From an uncultured Clostridia bacterium (GTDB lineage Bacteria; Bacillota; Clostridia; Oscillospirales; Acutalibacteraceae): DNA of 35,307 bases. This document shows positions 24,844 through 31,775 of this stretch, piece after piece. A model generated the notes under the pieces. It had not been told where the DNA came from. It ran no database searches and saw only the letters and a list, made by a program, of their open reading frames with translations. The number at the start of each line of letters is the position of its first letter. Positions within the stretch are counted from its first letter, which is position 1. The stretch is taken from contig CAMLYM010000006.1 of the NCBI GenBank assembly GCA_946491705.1, positions 1-35,307 on the forward strand, read 5' to 3'. A program made the position numbers and the translations under genes.

Positions 24844-26232
24844 CTATCCTTCGTCTTTTTCCCGCTTGCTGGTCACCCACATGGGCTTGACCACCTGCCG
24901 TGCCCGAGCGATGGCCAGGGCGTTTTCCGGCACGTCGTCGGTAATGGTGGACCCGGCCGCCGTATACCCGTATTCCCCAATGCGCACCGGGGCAATCAGG
25001 TTGGTGTTGCAGCCGATGAAGGCATGGTCCCCCACCACACAACGGTTTTTCGACTTGCCGTCGTAGTTGACCGTGACGCAGCCGCAGCCGAAGTTCACGT
25101 GTTCGCCCACGTCCGAATCTCCCACATAGGTCAGATGAGGCACCTTCGTGCCGCAGCCAACGACGGAATTCTTGATTTCCACAAAGTCGCCCACCTTCAC
25201 GCCGGCCTTCAGCTCGCTGTTTGGCCGGATGTGTACAAAAGGCCCGGCGGTAACCCCGTCGTGAACCGCAGACTGGTAACACTGAACGGCGTTGAGCTTT
25301 GCGTGGCTGCCCACCGTGCTGTCTTCCAAAAGGGTATTGGGACCGATGACGCAGTCTTCCCCGACGGTCACCCTGCCCCGCAGAATGGTGCCCGGTAAAA
25401 TCACCGTATCCTGCCCGATGGTCACGTCCGGGCCGATGAGCACCCCATCGGTGCAGGGGATGGAGACTCCTTTCAGCATCTGCTCTTTTAAAACAGCAGC
25501 CCGTGCCCGGTCGTTGAGGGCGGCCAGCTGGACCCGGTCGTTGGCACCCAGCACCACGTCCTCCGACGCGGCCGCAAAGGCGCCGGCCTTTTTGCCCTGT
25601 TCCAGAAGGAGTTCGATGGTATCGGTCAGGTAATATTCCCCGGTAACCGGGTTTTTCGGGAGCTTGGGCAGCACCGAAAGAAGATCGTCCACCGCGAACC
25701 AGTAGCCTCCGGAATTGATTTCCCGGATGGCCTTTTGGCCTTCGTCTGCGTTTTTCTCCTCCACAATGCCCGAGATCCCGCCCTGGGGCGTGCGCAAAAT
25801 CCGGCCGTATCCGGTGGGTTCCTTTACGACCGCGGAGATCACCGTCACCGCGTTCCCTTTTTTTCTATGTTCCTCATAGGCCCCGCGGATGCTCTCTCCG
25901 TCCATCAGCGGCGCGTCGCCGCAAAGGACCAGCACGCTCCCGCCCGCGTGGCGGGAAAGAAAGTCCGCTGCCTGCAAAACGGCGTGGCCAGTTCCCAGAC
26001 GCTCGCCCTGGCGCACGGTTTCGCAGCCGTCTCCCCGGCTTTGCAGATAGCCTTCCACCTCGCTGCAGCCATGGCCGGTAACGACGCACCGGTCGGCGGC
26101 GCCGGCAGCGGCCGCCGCGTCCAGCACCCAGCCCAGCATGGGCTTAAACAGCACTTCGCACAAAACCTTCGAATGCTTGGATTTCATCCGCTTGCCTTCT
26201 CCGGCAGCCAGAATCACCGCACAATTGTTCAT
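24844..26232 (-). CDS. glmU: Bifunctional UDP-GlcNAc pyrophosphorylase / GlcN-1-P acetyltransferase
   Basis: This 462-residue protein makes UDP-GlcNAc for peptidoglycan and other polymers. The N-terminal pyrophosphorylase half starts VILAAGEGKRMKS and has LCGDAPL. From about residue 250 the C-terminal half shows the hexapeptide repeats of a left-handed beta helix (IGPDVTIGQDTVI, then VIGPNTLLEDSTVG), and later GCVTVNYDGK and GCNTNLIAPV. The length is typical. The ATG follows a GAGG-containing leader, and a TATAAT box lies about 75 bp upstream. It begins the block that corresponds to B. subtilis glmU-prs-ctc-pth-mfd; spoVG is not present upstream. Confidence 0.97.
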   Translation of the reverse strand: MNNCAVILAAGEGKRMKSKHSKVLCEVLFKPMLGWVLDAAAAAGAADRCVVTGHGCSEVEGYLQSRGDGCETVRQGERLGTGHAVLQAADFLSRHAGGSVLVLCGDAPLMDGESIRGAYEEHRKKGNAVTVISAVVKEPTGYGRILRTPQGGISGIVEEKNADEGQKAIREINSGGYWFAVDDLLSVLPKLPKNPVTGEYYLTDTIELLLEQGKKAGAFAAASEDVVLGANDRVQLAALNDRARAAVLKEQMLKGVSIPCTDGVLIGPDVTIGQDTVILPGTILRGRVTVGEDCVIGPNTLLEDSTVGSHAKLNAVQCYQSAVHDGVTAGPFVHIRPNSELKAGVKVGDFVEIKNSVVGCGTKVPHLTYVGDSDVGEHVNFGCGCVTVNYDGKSKNRCVVGDHAFIGCNTNLIAPVRIGEYGYTAAGSTITDDVPENALAIARARQVVKPMWVTSKREKDEG

Positions 26233-26306
26233 AAACCTCGATCGCTCCCTCGCTGTTTCATTGGTCCTCCGGTTCCCTGCTACACTATATGAAGAAATAA
26301 CAATTC

Positions 26307-26312
26307 ATTATA
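26307..26312 (-). promoter_or_regulatory. -10 box of the glmU promoter
   Basis: A consensus TATAAT on the minus strand lies about 75 bp upstream of glmU. No good -35 hexamer is seen at 17 bp. It shares the 330-bp gap 26233-26561 with the divergent rpe promoter; no gene is seen in that gap. Confidence 0.5.
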
Positions 26313-26438
26313 CAAAGCAAGCAGGAAGGGAAAATGGATAAAACGTGAATTTCCCATTACGATTCTATTATCGCAAGTTTTCCCACCGAATTCAATAGGA
26401 ACTTTCACGAATTCTACCCGGGAATTGGCCCAATTTCG

Positions 26439-26467
26439 TTGACGGCAGGCGGGATATCGGTTATCAT
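26439..26467 (+). promoter_or_regulatory. Sigma-A promoter of rpe
   Basis: TTGACG (26439-26444) and TATCAT (26462-26467) with a 17-bp spacer leave a leader of about 85 nt before the ATG at 26562. No known riboswitch pattern was recognised in it. Confidence 0.7.
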
Positions 26468-26561
26468 TTAGGGTGAAGTAATAGTAGATTGTCCGCGGCT
26501 GAGGCCTGCTTTTCCGAAGAGAGGGCCAAAGTGCAGCATCTTATCTGGAGGTACGTTTCTT

Positions 26562-27233
26562 ATGGATATAAAGATTTCCCCTTCCATCCTTTCGGCGGAT
26601 TTTGCCCGTCTCTCGGCCGACGTGGACAAAGTCTCCGGCGCCGAGATGCTCCACATCGACGTGATGGACGGCCATTTTGTCCCCAACATCTCCATCGGCA
26701 CGCCGGTGGTCAAGTCCCTGCGAAAGGCGAGCCGCATGTTTTTCGACGTGCATTTGATGATTTCCGATCCGCTGAAATATGTAGGCCCCTTTGCGGACTG
26801 CGGGGCGGACCTGATTACCTTCCACGTGGAGAGCGGCTCGGATCCGGACGCGGTGATCGCCGCCATCCGGGAAAAGGGAAAAATCCCCGCCATCTCGGTC
26901 AAGCCGAAAACTCCGGCCCAGGCAGTGTACCCGTATCTTGACAAAGTGGGGATGGTGCTGGTCATGACGGTGGAGCCCGGCTTCGGCGGGCAGAGCTTCA
27001 TGGCCGACATGCTCCCGAAAATAAAAGCCCTCCGGCAGAAGGCCGAAGAGCTTTCCCTCGATCTGGATATTCAGGTGGACGGGGGGATTGATCTGAACAC
27101 GGCGCCTCTGGTGGCGCAGGCGGGCGCCAACGTGCTGGTGGCGGGCAGTTCGGTTTTCGGCAGCGGGGATCCCGCCGCTATGGTGGAGAAGCTGCGCGAA
27201 GCGGCAAGGGCCGCCTATGGCCGGGATCGGTAA
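26562..27233 (+). CDS. rpe: Ribulose-phosphate 3-epimerase
   Basis: This 223-residue TIM-barrel enzyme interconverts ribulose 5-phosphate and xylulose 5-phosphate in the pentose phosphate pathway. SPSILSADF (6-14), the metal-binding HIDVMDGHFVPN, FDVHLMI, MTVEPGFGGQSF and QVDGGID are all present. The length is standard. The ATG follows GGAGG by 10 bp. It has its own promoter, divergent from glmU, and supplies the pathway that feeds prs with ribose 5-phosphate. Confidence 0.97.
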   Translation: MDIKISPSILSADFARLSADVDKVSGAEMLHIDVMDGHFVPNISIGTPVVKSLRKASRMFFDVHLMISDPLKYVGPFADCGADLITFHVESGSDPDAVIAAIREKGKIPAISVKPKTPAQAVYPYLDKVGMVLVMTVEPGFGGQSFMADMLPKIKALRQKAEELSLDLDIQVDGGIDLNTAPLVAQAGANVLVAGSSVFGSGDPAAMVEKLREAARAAYGRDR

Positions 27234-27296
27234 ACAAGCCGGTTATGTAAGATTCACGTCCTGGCTTTTATCGTTCCGGGTAGGCGCAAACAAACG

Positions 27297-27884
27297 CTAC
27301 GTGCCGTACCGGCCGATTTTCATAATAGCGTCCTCTTCGGCCAAAAGCTGGCCGTGCTCGGCGGCATAGGCCGCCGCGGGCGCGCCTTCGCCGGCAAATT
27401 CGCCGTATTCCTTTAAAAGCGGTTCCAGTATGGAGACTTTCCCTTCCTTTGTATAGACCACCAGCCGGTATCCCCGGCCAAAGCGGTAGGCCGTGCTTTT
27501 GGGGATGCTTTCGCGCTGCTCGTGCCACAGGCGCGTGCATACGCACAAAAGTTCCTCTGCGCTTGGAAACTCGTATACATAAGGCCCGCACAGCCGCTTA
27601 CACTGCAATTTCCCCACCCCCTGCAGGGCTGTAAGGTCCCGCGGCAGCACCGTGAAATACAGGATACAGCCGCCGTCGAGCAGGGGCAGCGCCTCGATCA
27701 GCAACCGGCCGCCGGAGCTGTCGAAGCCGGTCTGGCGGCTGGCCTCGTCGAGCAGCTCCCAAATGACTCTGCGGGTCTCCATCTCGGCATAGTCCAGGTC
27801 GTCGAAGGAAAGGGACAGCGCGCGCAAATCCTCATATTTTAATGTGATTTTCAGACGGTCCTCCGAGCAGAGTTCTATTTTCAT
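27297..27884 (-). CDS. mecA: MecA-like adaptor protein
   Basis: This 195-residue protein matches the MecA family: the N-terminal substrate-binding half has MKIELCSEDRLKITLKYEDL and WELLDEASRQTGFD, with LLIEALPL; the C-terminal half resembles the ClpC-binding domain. MecA adaptors deliver substrates to the ClpC/ClpP protease and control processes such as competence. Similarity is clear in the N-terminal half and weaker after. The ATG at 27884 is chosen over an upstream TTG, although the ribosome binding site is weak. It is convergent with rpe and divergent from the Rnf-like operon. Confidence 0.82.
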   Translation of the reverse strand: MKIELCSEDRLKITLKYEDLRALSLSFDDLDYAEMETRRVIWELLDEASRQTGFDSSGGRLLIEALPLLDGGCILYFTVLPRDLTALQGVGKLQCKRLCGPYVYEFPSAEELLCVCTRLWHEQRESIPKSTAYRFGRGYRLVVYTKEGKVSILEPLLKEYGEFAGEGAPAAAYAAEHGQLLAEEDAIMKIGRYGT

Positions 27885-27981
27885 CAGCTTCAGCCCCAAT
27901 CGGTTCAGAATCGGAGGGCACCGGACCCTCTCCTCCCATCATATGCAGGTACCAACACGGATGCAAGAGGTGAAAAACAGG

Positions 27982-29505
27982 ATGACAATAATTTCTAGGC
28001 GCGGCATCTATCTGCCGAGCCATAAAAAGGAAACCCTTCGCAAGCCCATAGAATCAGCGGGCCTGCCCGACCGGCTGGCGATTCCGCTTTTTATAGACGG
28101 AGAGACGGACAATCCTTGCGTGCCCAGCGTGTCGGAGGACAGCCGGGTACGAAAGTATGAAACGGTGGGGGTGTTCGCCTCCGGGTTTCATGCCATTTCT
28201 CCCGTGGACGGGACAGTGCTGGAAATCCGGGAGATGGACGGGCTTCCCTATCTGATTTTGGAGCCCGACGAGGAGCAGCAGGAACCCTCGCCGCTGCCCG
28301 CCTTGGACCCCAAAACGGTTTTGGAGGATGAAATTTTCGAGCGGGCCAACCGCGCAGCGGTAACGGCTGGGGGCCGACCTCTCAGCGAGGTGCTCGATAC
28401 CTATAAAAAGAAGGGCGTCGTGCAGCTGTGGGCGGACGCCATTTGTGACGAAACGTATTCCACCGCCCGCATCGAGCTGCTGCGCACCCGCGGGGAAGAC
28501 CTTGTTGCCGGCCTGCAGTTGGCGGCCAGAGCCATCGGGGCCCAGGCGGCGGGGATTTTGGTTTCCGCCTTTTCTTCCCGTGGGTTACCCGAAGGGGTGG
28601 ACGGCCTGCCGGTGGAAAAGGCGCTGGGGAAATATCCGCTGCGCGACAGAGTCAGGGAAAAGCTGGCCATGACCCAGGGGGCGCTGTTGGACGCGGGAGC
28701 CCTGCTTGCCCTTTACGAAGCGGTGACTCTGGGAAAGGGCTGCGTCCAAACCCTTGTCACCGTCAACGGCAACTGCGTGGCCACTCCGAAAAACCTGTGG
28801 GTGGCCTGCGGTACGCCGGTTTCCTACCTGTTCGACGTGTGCGGCCTGACCGAGGAGCCTACCTGCTTTCTGCTGGGGGACGCCATGACCGGCCGCCTGG
28901 CCGACCGGAAGGACCCGGTGGCGCTGGGGACGGATACGGCCCTGGCCTTTGTCACCGATAAAATCCGCAAGCGTGCCTGTATCAACTGCGGGCGCTGCAT
29001 CGAGCGCTGTCCGAGGATGCTCTACCCCACGGAAATCGCCCGCGCTTTAGACGCGAAGGAATACGAACAGCTTTTGCGGCAGAATGCCGCCGCCTGCACC
29101 GGCTGCGGCGTCTGCTCGTATGTTTGCCCGGTGGGAATCGACCTGACGATGAAAACCAAGCGAGCCGTCAGGCAGGTGAGACGGCTGCTGGAGGAGGAAG
29201 AGCTGGCAAAAGCCCAGCGGATGCTTCCAAACGCCGTGCCGGAGGAAGAGCAGGAGACGGTTTTGAGCGGCTTTGGCCGGGACGATTTGTTCGATCCCGT
29301 TTTCTATGAGCCGGAGAAGGAGACGCTTTCTTTTTTCACGAAGTCCCTTACGCCTTCCAAGAAGCAGCCGGTTCCGAAGAACAAGAAGACGCAGAAAAAT
29401 CCTTCTTCTAAGAAAACCAATGGAAAAAATCCGTCCGCATCCGGGAAACCGGATTCCAAGGGAAAGTCCGGCGGCAAAAAGACCACGAAGGGGGCGAAGA
29501 AATGA
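27982..29505 (+). CDS. rnfC: RnfC-like subunit with altered FMN/NADH region and Lys-rich tail
   Basis: This 507-residue protein follows RnfC in outline: an N-terminal RGIYLPSHKKET (7-18) corresponds to the usual GGIHPPEHK block, then a barrel-sandwich region, a central alpha/beta region with KYP (217-219), and two [4Fe-4S] motifs at Cys333/336/339/343 and Cys372/375/378/382. The glycine-rich FMN/NADH motif, normally GGATFP, reads GGRPLSEVL (130-138), and the usual NGAECEP block reads ADAICDE. Residues about 455-507 are a Lys/Ser/Pro tail not expected in RnfC. The ATG at 27982 follows a weak AGGTGA; an earlier start would add a non-conserved extension. The stop overlaps the next start (ATGA). 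Confidence 0.85.
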   Translation: MTIISRRGIYLPSHKKETLRKPIESAGLPDRLAIPLFIDGETDNPCVPSVSEDSRVRKYETVGVFASGFHAISPVDGTVLEIREMDGLPYLILEPDEEQQEPSPLPALDPKTVLEDEIFERANRAAVTAGGRPLSEVLDTYKKKGVVQLWADAICDETYSTARIELLRTRGEDLVAGLQLAARAIGAQAAGILVSAFSSRGLPEGVDGLPVEKALGKYPLRDRVREKLAMTQGALLDAGALLALYEAVTLGKGCVQTLVTVNGNCVATPKNLWVACGTPVSYLFDVCGLTEEPTCFLLGDAMTGRLADRKDPVALGTDTALAFVTDKIRKRACINCGRCIERCPRMLYPTEIARALDAKEYEQLLRQNAAACTGCGVCSYVCPVGIDLTMKTKRAVRQVRRLLEEEELAKAQRMLPNAVPEEEQETVLSGFGRDDLFDPVFYEPEKETLSFFTKSLTPSKKQPVPKNKKTQKNPSSKKTNGKNPSASGKPDSKGKSGGKKTTKGAKK

Positions 29506-30485
29506 CGCGAACGAAAACCGCGCCCTTTGTCCGGCAGGGCGTTTCCTCCATGGCCATTTCCATGGACGTGCTTTTAGCCGGGCTGGTGCTTTTGGCCATG
29601 TCTTACCTCTATTACGGCTGGCGCCCGGTTTTGCTGGGCCTGATTGGAGGGGTTTCCTCCCTTGGCGCCCAGATTCTTGTGAGTCTTCTTCTTTCCCACC
29701 ACCTGCCGGCAAGACCGGTTTCCGCCGCGGCCTACGGCTTGACGGTGGCGTTACTGCTCCCTCCCTCGGCTCCCTACTGGATGCCGGTGGCGGGCGGCGT
29801 GTTTGCCACGGCGGTGGCATGCGTGCCCTTGGGCGGAGAGGGGCATTCTCCCTTTCATCCTGCTGCGGCGGGCGCTTCCTTCTTAACCATATGCTTCGCA
29901 GAGCAAATGTTTGCTTATCCGGCCCCGCGGGCGCCTATGACAAATTTTTTGCCGCTGGGAGACACGGCTTCGGTGATTGCGGGGACCTCCCCTGCCTCGG
30001 TGATGAAAAACGGGGTTTCTCCTCTGACCACCCTGACCGAAGCGGTCACCGGCCAGGCGGCTGGAGCCATCGGCGCGGTCTTTATCCTGATTATCGCCGC
30101 TTGTGCGGTGTACCTAATTGCCCGCCGGGCGGTGTACCTTTCTTCCATCCTGTCCTTCCTGGCGGGAATCTACCTCATCGGCTACCTGTGGCCCCGGCTC
30201 TCCACCGGCCCGATCACCTCGGGACTGTGGGAGCTTCTGAGCGGCAGCGTGGTTTTTGCGGCGGTGTTTTTGGTGGGGGACCGGCGGTACGCCTCCAAGC
30301 ATTTCTGGGTGCGCATCGTCTTGGGTCTGCTGACCGCTGCGGTCTGTATGGCCATGCGGTATTACGGCGTGTATGAGCAGGGCGCCTTCTTTGCAGTGCT
30401 GCTTGTCAACGCCGTGGTTCCGCTTTTTGACCGGCGCCTGACCCATCTGTTCGAAAAAGGAGGGGCTTTGCATGCCGAAGAATAG
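29502..30485 (+). CDS. rnfD: RnfD-like membrane subunit with altered flavin-attachment motif
   Basis: This 327-residue polytopic protein fits the NqrB/RnfD family. Landmarks include LTVALLLPPSAPYWMPVAGGVFA split over about 80-103, GGEGHSPFHPAAAG (111-124, canonical GxNxFNPA) and LLSGSVVFAAVFLVGD near the end. In canonical RnfD a Thr in the SGATPL-type motif carries covalent FMN. Here the aligned segment is AGTSPAS (160-166), with Ser163 at the flavin position and Thr162 before it. The later TDP motif reads GDR. It overlaps rnfC by 4 bp and rnfE by 14 bp, so it is part of one coupled operon. Confidence 0.85.
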   Translation: MTRTKTAPFVRQGVSSMAISMDVLLAGLVLLAMSYLYYGWRPVLLGLIGGVSSLGAQILVSLLLSHHLPARPVSAAAYGLTVALLLPPSAPYWMPVAGGVFATAVACVPLGGEGHSPFHPAAAGASFLTICFAEQMFAYPAPRAPMTNFLPLGDTASVIAGTSPASVMKNGVSPLTTLTEAVTGQAAGAIGAVFILIIAACAVYLIARRAVYLSSILSFLAGIYLIGYLWPRLSTGPITSGLWELLSGSVVFAAVFLVGDRRYASKHFWVRIVLGLLTAAVCMAMRYYGVYEQGAFFAVLLVNAVVPLFDRRLTHLFEKGGALHAEE

Positions 30486-31125
30486 GATGACCCCGGTTTC
30501 CGTGCCCGGCCCTTTGCTGGAACGGGCGGAGCACTGGCTTAGAAGGCCCATGCTGCTTTTCCTGCTGGCCGCCTTCCCGGCGGTCCTGGCGGCGACCAGC
30601 TTTTACGACGCCTTTCTTCTTTCGGTCATCACCCTGCTTCTCACGGTGACCACCCAGACGCTCTTGTCCCTGGCGGGCGGACGTTTGGCCCAGTGGGCGC
30701 GGATTCTTGTGGCAGCCCTGGTGTCCACCGCGGTGATGACCGGCCTGTTCTTCCTGGCAAGCATCTGGGCGACCGATTTCTTTGAGCGCAGCCTCTTTGT
30801 GCTCCCCATGCTGGCCTTACAGCCCATGGTGCTGCCTATGTCTGACCCGAAGGCCTTTTCCCTGCCGCCCAAAACGGCGGTGTGCGACGCGCTGGTGCGC
30901 AGCGCCGCTTTTGCCGCCGTCACGCTGGTGTGCGGGCTTTTGCGGGAGTTTTTGGCGGCCGGCACTTTGTTCGGCGCGCCCCTTTTCGGGGAAGGCGCCT
31001 CCCTGTTCCCTGCCTTCGCTGGTCCCTTTGGCGGGTTTGCGCTTTTAGGGATCGAAGCGGCCGTGGTGCAGGGAGTTTTGCAGCATCTGCGTCATAAAAA
31101 AGCGGAAGGAGGGCAAGACAAATGA
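30472..31125 (+). CDS. rnfE: RnfE-like membrane subunit lacking cluster cysteines
   Basis: This 217-residue protein has about six membrane helices. The block GLLREFLAAGTLFG (155-168) is the RnfE hallmark. The first cluster-binding block, LLGLCPLLAVTS in E. coli RsxE, aligns with LLAAFPAVLAATS, so Cys becomes Phe35. The second, TNCIVVGRAEAF, aligns with LQPMVLPMSDPKAF, so Cys becomes Pro118. The protein therefore cannot hold the intramembrane [2Fe-2S] cluster in the usual way. It starts inside the rnfD end, and its stop overlaps the rnfA start. Confidence 0.82.
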   Translation: MPKNRMTPVSVPGPLLERAEHWLRRPMLLFLLAAFPAVLAATSFYDAFLLSVITLLLTVTTQTLLSLAGGRLAQWARILVAALVSTAVMTGLFFLASIWATDFFERSLFVLPMLALQPMVLPMSDPKAFSLPPKTAVCDALVRSAAFAAVTLVCGLLREFLAAGTLFGAPLFGEGASLFPAFAGPFGGFALLGIEAAVVQGVLQHLRHKKAEGGQDK

Positions 31126-31721
31126 CCTTTCCAACCGCCTTTTTGCCGGTTGCCTTGTTTGCCGGCCTCCTTCGCAGCCTGCTTTTCGCGGGAGCTGGGC
31201 TGGATACCGCCCTCATCGGGGCGCGTACCCCCCGCCGCATCCCGCTGCTGGCTGGCCTTCTTCTTCTCTTCACCCTTCCGGCCACCCTCCTGGAAGCGGG
31301 CCTTATCCGACCTTATCTTACTGGCCTTGGCAATTACTTGCCCATGCTGGAGGCGGCTTTGTTTGTGGCCGTCAACGGGGTGCTCTTTGCCGTGGGGATG
31401 CTCCTTTTAAGCAAAAAACGCCCGGCCCTTTTGGAAAACCTGTGCCCGGAGCTGTGCGCCGCCGCATGGAACGCTTTGGTACTGGGCATATTTATGGGAG
31501 GCGAGGCGTCTTATACTACGGACCTTGGCGGCGCGGTGCTGACGGTGATTTTCGGTTGCCTGGCCTTTCTGGCGGCCTCCTGCCTGCTCATACCGGTGGA
31601 GCGTCTGTCTAATTCCCCGCGGGTTCCCAAGGCCTTTCGAGGCCTGCCCGCCCAGTTTCTCTATATCTCGATGATTTGCCTGGCTCTGGCCGGGTTTGCA
31701 TTCGGCGTCCCGGCACAGTAA
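31122..31721 (+). CDS. rnfA: RnfA-like membrane subunit lacking cluster cysteines
   Basis: This 199-residue protein has about six membrane helices and ends with VPKAFRGLPAQFLYISMICL, which matches the RsxA end VPAPFRG. The first cysteine block FLGLCPFMG aligns with FAGAGLDTA (Gly26 for Cys). The second, NCAVLGV, aligns with NALVLGI (Ala118 for Cys). Two nearby cysteines (108 and 112) are out of register. No rnfB follows; the next gene encodes a DUF4015-like protein. The ATG overlaps the rnfE stop by 4 bp. Confidence 0.82.
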   Translation: MTFPTAFLPVALFAGLLRSLLFAGAGLDTALIGARTPRRIPLLAGLLLLFTLPATLLEAGLIRPYLTGLGNYLPMLEAALFVAVNGVLFAVGMLLLSKKRPALLENLCPELCAAAWNALVLGIFMGGEASYTTDLGGAVLTVIFGCLAFLAASCLLIPVERLSNSPRVPKAFRGLPAQFLYISMICLALAGFAFGVPAQ

Positions 31722-31775
31722 TGGGACAAACGCCATCCGGTTTTTACGATCGGAGGAATCGACGGAGGTATGCAG

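Noticed and set aside
26468-26561. Riboswitch or T-box in the rpe leader
   Set aside because: The 85-nt leader shows no T-box motif, terminator/antiterminator pair or known aptamer core.
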